Source: Pyrrhosoma nymphula (taxonomy: Eukaryota; Arthropoda; Insecta; Odonata; Coenagrionidae). Taken from it: 64,000 bases of DNA. The stretch's first letter is position 1, and each line of letters begins with the position of its first letter. This document shows positions 23,791-34,689 of this stretch, one piece after another. The translations under genes were made by a program, and so were the position numbers. Under the pieces are notes generated by a model. The model was not told where the DNA came from. It ran no database searches and worked only from the letters and a program-made list of their open reading frames with translations. Location: the NCBI GenBank assembly GCA_963573305.1, contig OY754334.1, positions 30,869,614-30,933,613 of the forward strand, read 5' to 3'.

Positions 23791-25069
23791 TAGTGAGGCA
23801 AGGATCGATAATGTAACTCAGAAGTTGTATATTTTCTGGGATATTATTCGTTTAAGGTTTAATACGCCTTTTTATTCATGATGTACTCCGAAAGATTTTT
23901 TTGGTTCATCTTATTACTGAAATACCAATGATTGGTGGTGTTTTGTGACCAAACACAGTACCTAGTGGGAAACAAATGTTGTTTTCAGCTTTATATTTTC
24001 ATCCTTATCCCAGTATTATTCAAAATATTTAGTTGGTGGTAAAGTCTTAGCCTGATGTAGCCACAATTACGGATGTTAAAGATCGCTAGAAATCGAACTT
24101 TGTAGGTATAGTGGCGAACGTTATCACATTTGTTACGTAAATAATGCCCGACTCCTTTTAAGGTAGCTACCATACGTTGCGCACTTGAACGCTTCTAAAT
24201 GTTTGCTATCGATCGAATGGCCTTTTCTTCTTATTTACTTATTTCACGTGATATCTCTTATTTAAGGTAGTTGAAGCGAGATATCACTTCACCTAGAATT
24301 TGATCTCATTTTAAAGAAAAATTAACGGCGTGTAGTTTATATGTTTTCTCAACTATTTGTAAAAATTAATCAATTACTCTTCGCAGTAGTTTTTACAGTC
24401 GTAAAAATACCATCTGTTGTGAAGGCGTTTTCACCGTATGACGTGATAAATGAGTCAAGTTAGAGACTTATGTAGTTATATTTGTTTAGTTACTGAGACG
24501 TTTTGTCATATATAACTATATTTTTTGCCATTAATATTATAATATTTACTTTATACTTCTTATAGACGTTGGAATCAATAAATAAAATTCGAATATAGTC
24601 TCCATTATGACTACGGAAATATCTCTCTCAATCTATCTTAAGTTTCAAAACTGAAAACTCGTTTGAGGGCAAAAACTCTCGAAAGTTTGTAGTAATCCAC
24701 TACTTTCTTAGCTCTTAAGAGAATTGATGGCGACCCAAGAACAAAAGAGGGTTTTTGATTTACTTAGCGCAAAATTGTGAATACCTCAACAACTAACAGT
24801 AGGTTATTCTGAAAACGACACCGATGCTGTATTCGTCTCTCATTTGTTATTATTAATTCACTATCTGCACGAACACATGATGTCCTCTCCTCGCTAATTT
24901 TTCTCCATGGCTCTGTAAAATCCGTTGCATTAATTTTACGATACTCTGATAGCATCTATTTTGCATCAAGAGCTTAAGTTAATTTAACGGTATTTTTTAT
25001 GAAAAAGTCTTAGTTTACTATGAACCGAAATGCTACTGATATTTTATGTCGCTAAACAATTAACTGTAC

Positions 25070-25125
25070 TGACTGTACCTTAAGATGACGATTTGGTGTT
25101 GAAACGCGTTGTACAGTAAGTTATT
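25070..25125 (+). ncRNA. Hammerhead-like motif with intact helix I
   Basis: actgtac before the core and gtacagt after it pair perfectly over seven bases. Between them are cttaagatga, a small loop and GAAAC gcgtt. The first core block differs from CUGANGA and the cleavage triplet is GTT, so this is probably a decayed copy. Confidence 0.45.
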
Positions 25126-25334
25126 AATTGGACAGAACCAAGTTGTATTATTTAATATTATAATGGTATTCCACCACATCTCGCCGGGCATCGTTGAATA
25201 TATTCGTCGCTTGGCGGTTACAGTGGAAGAGTTGTTTCGTGCAAAAAAATTGCCAATAAACCCGGCTATGTGGAATGTCGAAGAGAGGCACCTGATCTGT
25301 TCAGATAAGGTAAACACTAGGCGTTAAAGGGAAT

Positions 25335-25435
25335 ACGAATAGCCAACCATACGAGGTCAGCGCGGAAAGCAATACGAACGCCGTTCGGCAACATCAAGGT
25401 CGCGGGTTTGATTCCCGCCTTGGGTATGGACCTAG
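25335..25435 (+). repeat. tRNA-like SINE fragment
   Basis: gcgggtttgattcccgcc at 25405-25422 is a classic B box with a closed T-arm stem. A weak A box-like segment lies upstream around 25345. The remainder does not fold as a full tRNA. Confidence 0.5.
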
Positions 25436-25899
25436 AGACGCATTATTGTGCTGCCTTATTTTGATAGTTGATTAGAACTTGTTCGTACCATTTGAAAACC
25501 CAGTAAAAAAAAACAAATTTAACTAGTTGACATTCAAGAATCATTCGGTAGGCACACGAAGAAAACGTAAGTAAACGTAATTTATTGGTGTTTATCACGG
25601 AAGTGTAAGTTCTAATCGGCTCTGCAAGCTATAGTGTCTTGCTAATTTAAAATCCCTGCGAAGCCAAATATGAACTTTTTGCTTCACTGGAATCCTCGCT
25701 TTGATCATGGCTTATTGTAAGTAAAAACCTCCTTTACTCGAGTTTAGCTTGATGACTACGAACATGACTATAGGAGGCCAAGGTCCCATCTCACCACTCA
25801 AAAGCTCACAAAATTTGTAAATGACTATATCTTGTTAATATTAACCATACTAATCCCCTCAGGACAACTGCAATCTATTTGCTATGCGGTGTTGATGTC

Positions 25900-26110
25900 T
25901 TTTGCCGTCTTCAGCAGCAATCAAGACATCGTATGCAGTTATGAGGAAATCCTTTTCTCTTGACTAGGTCCGTAAAATTGTATTTTCGCGCTGTTGATAT
26001 ACATACGCGCTTGTATTGTTGCGCTGTGTGGAAATATGTGTATGTATAATAACAATATTAAAAAATATTTAATGAAAAACATTTAGCTTCTATAAACTAT
26101 AGCTCAGAGA
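25900..26110. repeat. Interspersed repeat family C, partial copy
   Basis: Resembles 17130-17340 and 20330-20530: aatcaagacatcgta, attttcgcgctgttga, gtattgttgcgctgt, gaaatatgtg and aaataa-tttt in order. Confidence 0.6.
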
Positions 26111-26454
26111 AATAATTTTTTCAATTTTTATTTTTTATTTCTCATCCAAATATGTCGGAAGCAAATCATTGTAGATTGTACGGTGCAATACAATTTCCCC
26201 CTGGAAGGTTTAATTTGCCTGTTAGAGTAAATAATGCCCGTGTCCATTTTTTGCCGTACTTAGCTCATTCAAAATAGAGCTCGATCGGATATAATAGAAT
26301 ATGGTAATAATAAAAGACAGAATGTGGTATAAAAAGATGAAGAGAAGGAAGGATTTACATAGCTTCAAAGGTATTAAATATGGTTGGATTTCTGTAGAAA
26401 ATGTATCCCTGTGATCTGGAAAGCCGGAAATTAAGAACGTGTACATTCCTTTCT

Positions 26455-26560
26455 TAGGGAGGGATTCGAACCCTTGGCCATACAAGGCCGCCTAGGAATT
26501 GTATGGCCAAGCGTTCGCGTATCACGTCTAGGTACCGCGGGCGTTTAGTATACGTTAAGG
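26455..26560 (-). repeat. tRNA-like SINE
   Basis: On the minus strand aagggttcgaatccct forms a B box with stem. About 60 bases upstream, gtacctagacgtgatacgcg occupies the A box region. The repeated ggccatacaa / ttgtatggcc pair forms a hairpin between them. It is not a canonical tRNA. Confidence 0.5.
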
Positions 26561-27299
26561 ATATTTGGAAGAAAAATGAGGGCAAACTTTTCGTGAATTT
26601 TTCTGTCTTATGTTCCTCAAGAACGCGTACCAGATTTCAAGGAGCGTCAAAAACGACGACCTACTCTTGACGAAGGCGATGCCCTCTTGAAAAAATTTTG
26701 GTTCAAGTTCAGCGAGTGGAGTTACATAACCCCGACGCCTAAATTTTGACGGGCAGGTAAAAAAAATAAATAATCAAGCCACAACGTTGAGATTTCTCAC
26801 TCCTTCTACTCAGAGAGAATGTCTTGAGTCACCGTAGACTCTCGAAGAACAATGAACAGTCGATTACGAGCAGAGAGCGCCCAGTAGTGACTTAATTGAT
26901 GCTCTGATGGCCTCGTGCATTTTATGGGGATTTCATTCTAGGTCGACCGGAAAACTGGAGTAGGGAGTCTTAGGGGTAAGGTCAACGCGTTTCCAACGCC
27001 TCAACGCTGAAGTCGCTTATGTGTAGATCGTAATGATAACTGAACGACTGTGAAATCACCCACTCCATAGCTTCCACCGCGTTGTATTGGGGAACAACTG
27101 AAACATCCCCAAAATATGAGAGATATCATTCCGACTCTTCCGATTTGCCACCTTCTTGATATCCCGAGATAGGTATCAACCCAACATTCTTGACATAAGA
27201 TATTGACAACAAGTATCGGAAGAGAGTGTTATAATATCGATTGTTTAGCTTTTTTTATCAAAGTTATTTTTTTATTTTCTCTCCCTCCTTGTTTTTATT

Positions 27300-27665
27300 T
27301 TATGTTTTGTTCGTCAAACTAGATTGCTTGCTAACAATATGGTCATCTACTGATAAATTTCCTCTAATGTGGACTTAGAAGTTCCCTCATTGCATCTTAA
27401 CAACGTTAGTTAGTGGTGCGATGCTGTTACTCGCTCGAGTAGATACGTTACCACTTGGCTTCGTGGTAAGGGTAGCTTCCAGCGCCATTACAAGGAAGTG
27501 TGATCGAACCCCTGTTATTCTTTGCCAATGATAAATGATATCAGCTCTATTTGCAGCAAAATCAAACTGATTGCTTATGATACGGTCATCTCTTGACACA
27601 TTTCCTCTGCGGTAGAGTTAAGATGCCCTCTTATCGGATCTTAACAACATTAACTCTTGGAGTCT
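27300..27665. repeat. Direct repeats of about 95 bp flanking a SINE-like insert
   Basis: The blocks 27316-27412 and 27568-27655 both contain attgctt, ggtcatct, gacacatttcctct-like and ggatcttaacaac, in direct order. The space between includes ggtaagggtagc and gtgatcgaacccc, a possible B box. The arrangement looks like a duplicated segment bracketing an insertion. Confidence 0.5.
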
Positions 27666-27679
27666 TGAGTGAGAACTTG

Positions 27680-27978
27680 AACTTAATTTTAGTAAATGTA
27701 CTGCAGTCCACGTCTAACGAAAGAAATCGCAACAACGCCACATCCATAAAATTGGGGAAGTAAAAATCTATCAGATGAAGTAAAATACCTTGGAATCATA
27801 ATAACTGCAGACCTGTCATGGGGAAAACACTTGTATGAGTTATTTTCGGCGCTTCATTTAATATACGATGATTTATCAAGTGAATAGTAGGAGGGTCCTC
27901 GAATGAAAAAGAGATACTATATCGCTCTGGTATGGCCACATATCGAATACGTCGCGAACGTTTGGGCCTCAGAAAGAT
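27680..27978 (+). pseudogene. LINE family A-like reverse transcriptase fragment (part 1, interrupted)
   Basis: In broken frames the plus strand encodes segments like SKCTAVH, KYLGIIITADLSWGKHL and SLVWPHIEYVANVWAS. These are the canonical C-terminal RT blocks of Jockey/CR1-type LINEs (YLGV, DLSW, RPHLEYAASVW). The sequence breaks off at 27978 where another retroelement tail is inserted, and resumes at 28313. Confidence 0.82.
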
Positions 27979-28312
27979 TTATTTATTTATTTATTTGAAG
28001 AATAGACCACTTACAGCATGATGCCATTATATAGTGATAAAAATAACTAACAAAAATGACACATACGCAAAAACATTGACAAGAAGAAGATTAACAAATA
28101 ACATAGCAACATGGCAAGTCAGAAAAGATTATTTTATTTGGGAATGAGACATGGCTTGGTTAGCGAAGGCGTTGAAAGATAAGGAGAAAGGGTCAATGTT
28201 GACAGAAAGGGAATTCAGGAGAGAAGAAAGTCGAACAATAAGGGAGCGCTTGGTGAGTGATAATCTGGGAGTAGGGATATGGAGCAATGAGTTGGTCCTT
28301 GTTGATGTCTTT
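27979..28312 (-). mobile_element. Retroelement family F 3' end inserted in an older LINE
   Basis: This begins with an ATTT repeat (gatttatttatttattta) and matches 14872-15065 over its first 190 bases. It lies between two halves of a LINE reverse transcriptase, so it arrived later. On the minus strand it would read as a LINE C-terminus plus tail, with the tail repeat at the left. Confidence 0.72.
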
Positions 28313-28600
28313 AATCCATGAAATTAACGAAATACATAGGAAAACCGCATTTTTCGTTAATGACTGTTACGAGGGAACAGAGAGTGCAACTCAGATTATA
28401 GGAGGACTAGGTTGGGAGACGTTAGAGACTCGAATACCATTAATCTAAGTTTTGATTACTGGAGTAATTCAGATCAGGCGAGTTACAGGGCAACACGGAA
28501 GATGCTATTTTAACCCCGCACTATATATCCATAGCTGATAGATGTGACGAAAGTAGAGAGATACAATGCCGAAGTGATAGCTAAAGCGACAATGGCTTTA
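28313..28600 (+). pseudogene. LINE family A-like reverse transcriptase fragment (part 2) and tail
   Basis: This resumes with EINEIHRKTAFFVNDCYEG, then IIGGLGWETLETR, matching the end of the RT frame at 40880-41155 (FVLNCYGRT, MLSELGWEPLETRR). Farther on, ccccgcactatatatcca and gatacaatgccgaa parallel the LINE A end at 20-80 and 41090-41150. It is heavily diverged. Confidence 0.78.
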
Positions 28601-28646
28601 ATGTCGACGATATTTTATACGGTATACGATAAATTTAACCAAAGAC

Positions 28647-28799
28647 GATGAAATTCGCCATGAAAAAATCATTTGACTTGATTGGAATTCGAGCCGAAGG
28701 ATTGGTGGTGTAACTGGCTAACACACCTGACCGGCAATTGGGAGATCCGGGCTCGAATCCCGGTCAAGTCAAATGATTTTTTCATGGCGAATTTCACCG
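28647..28799 (+). mobile_element. Palindromic SINE-like unit with a tRNA-like core
   Basis: The outer 49-50 bases are near-perfect inverted repeats (left 28647-28696, right 28750-28799, about 47 of 50 matching). Inside, ggattggtggtgtaactggc and gggctcgaatcccgg are A box- and B box-like parts of a tRNA. The tRNA 3' half is repeated in inverted form on the left, so the whole could fold as one long hairpin. Confidence 0.72.
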
Positions 28800-28935
28800 T
28801 CTTCGGAGTATAACTTCGCACCCGTGCGCGTGACTGTTTACCACATCATTTGTGCAAATCCATTGATTGGAAATTTGGCTTTAAAATATTTTGCGCTATT
28901 CACTTTTTTTAATAATAAAAAAGCACTTAGTTGTT

Positions 28936-29070
28936 ATTCCACTCTTTATTTTAAGGAAACGACCCGGGTTTCAGCATCTCATGCCATCTTCAGGTGCAGA
29001 TGGTATGAGATGCTGAAGATGGCGTGAGATGCTGAAACCCGGGTCGTTTCCTTAAAATAAAGTGTGGAAT
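28936..29070. repeat. Near-perfect 58-bp palindrome bearing hammerhead-like cores on both strands
   Basis: The arms 28936-28993 and 29013-29070 are inverted copies with a 19-bp spacer. Read rightward, the right arm contains CTGAAGA (29013-29019), a small stem ggc/gct, GAAA (29034-29037), a self-complementary acccgggt and GTC (29043-29045). The left arm has the same on the opposite strand. This resembles two Penelope-like terminal ends joined head to head. Confidence 0.72.
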
Positions 29071-29074
29071 ATCA

Positions 29075-31155
29075 ACCAAGTAATTTTTATTATTAAAATG
29101 AAGGAGTTCCACAGAGTTACGCCGGAGACAGTGTCTTATATCCTCTTTTTTCTTGGCAAGTTCCATCCCGGCCAGTCGATAGATAAGTAGTGGCGAACAA
29201 TGAGAAATAGTGAGGGAGTAGTTACTCGGAAGTGAGGTCCAGCTATCAGTATCATGTCTCATTTTGATGTTTATGGCTGTAATCCAGAAATAATGGGCTC
29301 TAACACAATTCCAGCGAAGTAAAAATGCTTGGTGATTAAATAGGTGATTTAGTGAGAACTGATGAAATAGTTTTCCAATATTTACTTATTATATTTCTCG
29401 CGTGAACAAGACGTAAACTAAAAAATTAAGCCTTTAAAAATTATCGGGTTTTCAGATACTATTAGTGTTCTTCTTAGATTAGAACTACCTCCTTTTCTTG
29501 TATAGAGATCATTTTTTTCTAGTTAGGCCACCTAGCACACTTGTTATTTTGTACCAATTACAAGCACACAGTTCGTCAAAATCACTGAGTGCACGGAAAT
29601 GATATCAACCTTTACGCCTTAGGAACTGGCTATGAACATGGTGGCTGTGCGCAGCGATCATTGCATAAAATAGCTTATGGAGCTACTATATTGCCCTCTC
29701 TCTATACGTGGGTTTGTACTCTGGGCTGATAAAAACGAAAGTTCCTTCTCTCCACGCACTATATGTGACAAGAACAAAAAGATAGCGACACTCGCCAACA
29801 TTCCGTTAACGTAAGCTAACTTTTCGTCCTTCCCCACTGAAAATTCCTTTTCCTTACTCACTTCGTTTTCATGGCTGATTCTCTGTGAGGTCACACGCCT
29901 CTGTGGCGGTTCGAAGGGTAATATGTTGATATACATCCGCAAAATAACAGGTTTCCATTGATTCAATGCCAGCATATTAAAAAACTAATTCTATTGTATA
30001 TTTTAATATCTTCTTAATAACATGTTTCAATCTTATACTATTTAAATCTTAATCATACTTATACTTTCTCTTTTTGATGGAAAAATATAAAATTTCCTTT
30101 TTAACGACGGATTGGCCGGTTTCCTCGTCATAATTATAAATAAAATTTAAAAAAAATATGATGAAGGGCGTTTGAATAAATTGTAATTTAAAAAAAAGAA
30201 AAAAATATTAAAAAGCGCAATCACGTATTTCTATCGGCTACCTGAAAATTTAATGCGATCTATTTAAGAGAAAAAAAATTCCTTTCGCTTGCAAACATTG
30301 TGGATACCTATTACTACGCATGGACTTCACGATGTGTACTAATACCCTCTTCATAAGTTATGTATTGAACTAAGTTATGTCTGAAGTTAAGTATGTTTTA
30401 CACCCTTAGTTATGTATTGAACAATTCCCTAAATTTATTGTACGCTCGGTGCTTGCACGTTATCAGTTGTTTATAATGTTTCACCTTTTTAATAGTAAAT
30501 TTGTCACATTTTAATAGTAAATGTTTTATCTTTTTTTCCTCATATTTCGTCCATTTTCCCTTGTAAGATTTTCATTAGGATGTTGCATTTGGTGTGGCAT
30601 GTTTAGTCATGTGCCCGTGAAAACGTGACCCACTTTCGATTCGTGCGATTATTTAAATCAGTGACCCAATTTCGGAGATAATCTGACTCCCACAAATGCG
30701 TATACAATTGGATATCAATCGGACACTCCCTGGAGGTAAAAGGTAAGTTAGAACAATTCTCGGTGTTGGATGTATTGGTGACACGCATATCACGGCGTGA
30801 ACAATTGCCGGCGACCGGGAAAAAGGGAATATCTCCGCAGTCTTTGAAGAGTCCATGGAAACGCCCCACGTGGAAACTTGGTAGTTATTATCACGGATGA
30901 GTCCGGAGAAAATCGGAGATGAGTATAGATAATCAGATATAGACTAGGTGAGCAATGCTCAGAGTTGCTCTCTTAAGAATTCACCCCATCAATTAAAAAT
31001 ACTTATTTAAAACACGTGGCAAAATTTGAATGCTGAGGATCGTGCTTTTTATCTCATAAGCGTAATTGAAAATTGACGATAACGCGATCGCACGCGTTAT
31101 GGAGAATCCTTATCACGCCCCAGGACTCTTTAAGGTTATTCCACCGTAAAATGGC
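29075..31155. other. Non-coding stretch
   Basis: No gene recognised. Positions 30350-30425 contain repeated ataagttatgtattgaac-like words. Positions 31065-31130 resemble 275-335. Minus-strand open frames at 29658-29975 and 30603-30869 show no motifs. Confidence 0.45.
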
Positions 31156-31159
31156 TTAA

Positions 31160-31680
31160 ATATTATTTCACTCATAATCTGACTTCTAATTGAAAAATGT
31201 GTCCTCTTTTTTATTAGAACGACGAAGGTTTCCCTTTCGACACTTCTTTTTTCGAAAAATGAACTTGAAATACCACCGTTATCAAAGAAAGAATGGGGTA
31301 AAATGAAACATGGGTAAAAATAGTATTTTTATGTCTGACACAAATGCAATTTTCACGAAAAACCGTCAGTAAGAAGAGAATTTTTCGAGGAAATAGATTG
31401 GTGATTTTATTAGGGTAACCAACATATCTCAGGTTTTGTATTATTAGTATGTCGCTATAGAAACTGAAGTCAAAACGCGTTAGTTGAATAGAAATGGTGC
31501 TGCATTTCTCTATGGGTAGAGAAAATGTCTATTAAAAATATAATCGTCCAATAACTTGCGTATGTAGTATCTTCATTTTAATCGGTATTTTTAAAGACGC
31601 AAACGAAAATGTATTTTAGTAGGCATTTATTTTGACTCAATCGCGGTGGAATCTCCTTAAGTCTCTTCGTTCTGGCTAAA
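31160..31680. repeat. Interspersed repeat family C, partial copy
   Basis: Matches 16370-16930 in order: gtaaaatggctta, aaaaatagtattttt, atttttcacgaaaaacgtc-like, aaactgaagtcaaaacg, aaaatgtctattaaa and gactca-tcgcggtggaat. Confidence 0.65.
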
Positions 31681-31689
31681 ATGATTTGG

Positions 31690-33445
31690 TAATTAAAATT
31701 ATCAGTTCGACATTTGGCCTCTTATTTCGTCGGAGTCGTCTGACCTGTGCCTGTCAAGTATATGGATCAGACTTCAAGCTATTCTCAAGGTCCATAGTTC
31801 TAAAATTTTACCTTTGACTTCTGTCTAGCATGTGACTTTACTCATTGTCAGTAGCGGCTCCCATCCTTGCCCCTGTAATAGCTGTGTAAATATTTGTTCG
31901 CTTTTCGGAGAATGAATTCGCGATTTTCTCTGGATTTTATGGATGTTTTTGAATTATATCGCTCTCCTTGGAAATAATTTTCGAGGGACTAGGAATTGGC
32001 TACGTCTACTATTTCAAAGCAACGTGAAACAATTAAATAGAGGTGAAATCTTTTATTGTGCTCTCAGCAGGGATTAATGTCGCTGTTCTCATTATTTGCC
32101 TCTTGATTATAAGCTTGTTCAATTTTACGCTAAAATTTCTTGAAATCCAGTAAATTGTTATATGGGTTATGTATTTGCATAATTAGACAAAAATATGCTT
32201 ATATGATGCATTGCCTAAGATTCCATCCTCTTCCATAGTTTCTTGGGACTTCTTCTCGTGTATTTCTTCTCCATTCAAGATTTGTGTTTTATCTAAGCAG
32301 TTTGTATTGAATATACATCGCAGCCTTAGTTCAAACCACAAATTAGAAACGATTTAAAATAATAATAATAATAACAAGCCGTTTAGAATTTGGGATTTAA
32401 CAGCTTACTTCGATCATGACAAAAATGTTTTGCAAATCTTTTACAAAAATTCAGCGCAGTTTAAGGATGAAATGTGTTAAGGAAACAAGTAAGAAAAGAA
32501 AATATAATTTAGCATTTTAAAAAATTTCGTTAAGATTTTTATGCTGTTAGATCCTTAGAAAAAATATTTTCATTCAATACTGAAGCGGTATTCATTGAAG
32601 CGATATGTGGTGCTTTGACAGATCAATGAAGTGATTCTTTTTATCTACACGTTAGCAGTTCGACGCTCTTTTCAATCACCGTGTAGATAAGACTCCTAAA
32701 GGGCTGGAGGAATCAATCAATCTGATCCATCCGGAATTGCCTTGTCATACTTGGAGTGAAGTTAGCATAAGTGTAACGAAGGGAGTGGTTTAAGGACGGG
32801 AATGGGGGAACTCGATCGCAGTAAAATGTTTGCCAAGCGTTTCCGGGGAAGCGAAGATACTCCTTCCAGTGGACGGCGAAAACACGATGGCTTAAACGAC
32901 GCGGCAGTCTCTTCGAAGCGATTCAAAGCGGTCGGTTGGAGGTCACACAAAAGGAACATATAGATATCCCTTCCAGCGAATCGCTTGCACAAACAAAAAG
33001 GCCGGTGGTGGAAGGAAGGCTGTGATGCTGCGGGTCGAACAGAGACGACCATTCATTCACTCGAACGCAAACGATGGGTGATCCAACTATCGAGTTTCCT
33101 CATTCGATGATAGTGTGATCCCATTATAACGGGATTATGCCAAATGTTTTTGTTATACAAAGGCTAGTTTATTTATTTGGGGGGAGGGTACGGACCTACT
33201 GAAGCCATTTGTGCCATCTAGGACAGAAGGGTAGGTCGGTAAGGGAAATATTATCTGAGTGAGGAAAGAAGGGTGGAGAGAAACCCGGCGACGGCATTGA
33301 GACTGCTCTTAAGGTGGCTGGAGCGGTAATCGTGGGTCGTTGAGTGTAATTTTTATAATTTTTCAAGTAAGTCGGAAAAAACCTTCTAGGACCACATCTC
33401 AATTAAGTAGATACATATGTTTCTGCATTTGAACTCACCGTAAAG
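31690..33445. other. Non-coding stretch
   Basis: No gene recognised. An AAT microsatellite lies at about 32360-32385, and a short inverted pair tctacacg / cgtgtaga lies at 32653 and 32690. The minus-strand open frame at 32762-33052 has no recognisable motif. Confidence 0.45.
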
Positions 33446-33450
33446 TAGTG

Positions 33451-34068
33451 GTGGCACTAAAAGAACAACAGTTTCATTGCAACTGCTTCGCAACCGAAAC
33501 AGCTTCAAAACAAAACAGTTCCCTGAGACACCCTGTTGCGGAAAACAGCTAGAGGCGTGGCGCTAGAGGCGATCGATCGGCGCTGTTAGAAAACAGCTAG
33601 AAGCGTGGCGCTAGAGGCACACCAAACAAGAGGCGATCGATCGGCGCTGTTAGAAAATTGCTGGTATCATATGATCTTAAGATCATAAGAAGTCTTTCAC
33701 TTAAATAAAGTAACAATTTCATTTTTATTCGTAAAAGATACTTCTTCACAGTTTTAATTCTATCAGCAGCGATCGGCGGACAGGTAAGGGTTGGCTAAGT
33801 AATCCAGCAACCGCCTGCAACAGACTCAAACCCAACAAATTGAAGCTTATAACCGCAACGAAGCCACACGTGCAGTGCAACTGGAACAGAAAAGAAGACG
33901 AAACAGCTTCAGCTATCAGTTGCCACTGCACAGTACTGAGCGCAACGGCTCGGGCACGATCACGAAACTAACCTGTTGTTTGCAACAATTATTTGCAACA
34001 GTTGTCTGACCGTAACAGTTGCGGCTGCTGCCTTTTCGCTCCGGCAACACTTTAGTCCACCACTACCA
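33451..34068. mobile_element. MITE-like element with GTAGTGGTGG ends and an internal direct repeat
   Basis: gtagtggtggcactaaa at the left is inverted as tttagtccaccactac at the right. Two direct repeats of gaaaacagctag-ggcgtgg plus gatcgatcggcgctgtta lie at about 33541-33597 and 33591-33660. The interior is rich in gcaac/gttgc words. No transposase and no clear target duplication. Confidence 0.62.
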
Positions 34069-34099
34069 TGAAGGCAGTATAATGGAAATTATACTAGAA

Positions 34100-34425
34100 T
34101 TATATTTTACATTTTTTTCCTTAAAGCGTGCTATGAATAGAGTTTTCGGCGCGGTATTCGAAATTTCGACGACACTGTATTAAAACATGTTTCTGTTTTG
34201 AATATCAAACTCGGAGTGACACCTTGACATTTGTTAGCAACCATTATACTGTTAAGAAAATAATTATTCCGCATTTATAAGAAAATCTGCACATGCGTAA
34301 TCGAATTATTATGAAATACATATCATGTACCACAAGGCCGCGTGTTGAAATAGCATTGAATTACCAAAACACCAAGGCGATATGATGCTATTTTTTTCAC
34401 TTTCATCTATAGATATCACTAATGA
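34100..34425. repeat. Interspersed repeat family G, copy 2 (inverted)
   Basis: The reverse complement matches 21390-21690, including gtgacaccttgacatttg and caaggc-gcgtg blocks. No coding potential. Confidence 0.68.
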
Positions 34426-34689
34426 GATATCGTTTGTAAAGTTTCAGGCAAATCTGTATGCAAAAAAACTCGCTACAACCTTCTGAAGCCCTGTACACAC
34501 GGGAACATTCATTGTGCCAGAATTGGCCTGCAAATCTGTGCCCGGCCATGTCGGATGGAATGTCGGCAACCGATGACGAGCAAAGTTTCACTTCTGTGCA
34601 CACAAGAGGACAACAGGCTGCGACCAAGTCGTGGAAAAAATAAAGCACGAGTGACTGCTTTGCAAATAAAATGAATGACGTTCAGATTT

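Noticed and set aside
30100..30160. Another hammerhead-like locus (ggccggtttcctcgtcat on the minus strand)
   Set aside because: The GAAACCGG word is present, but neither the CTGANGA block nor a helix I can be found.
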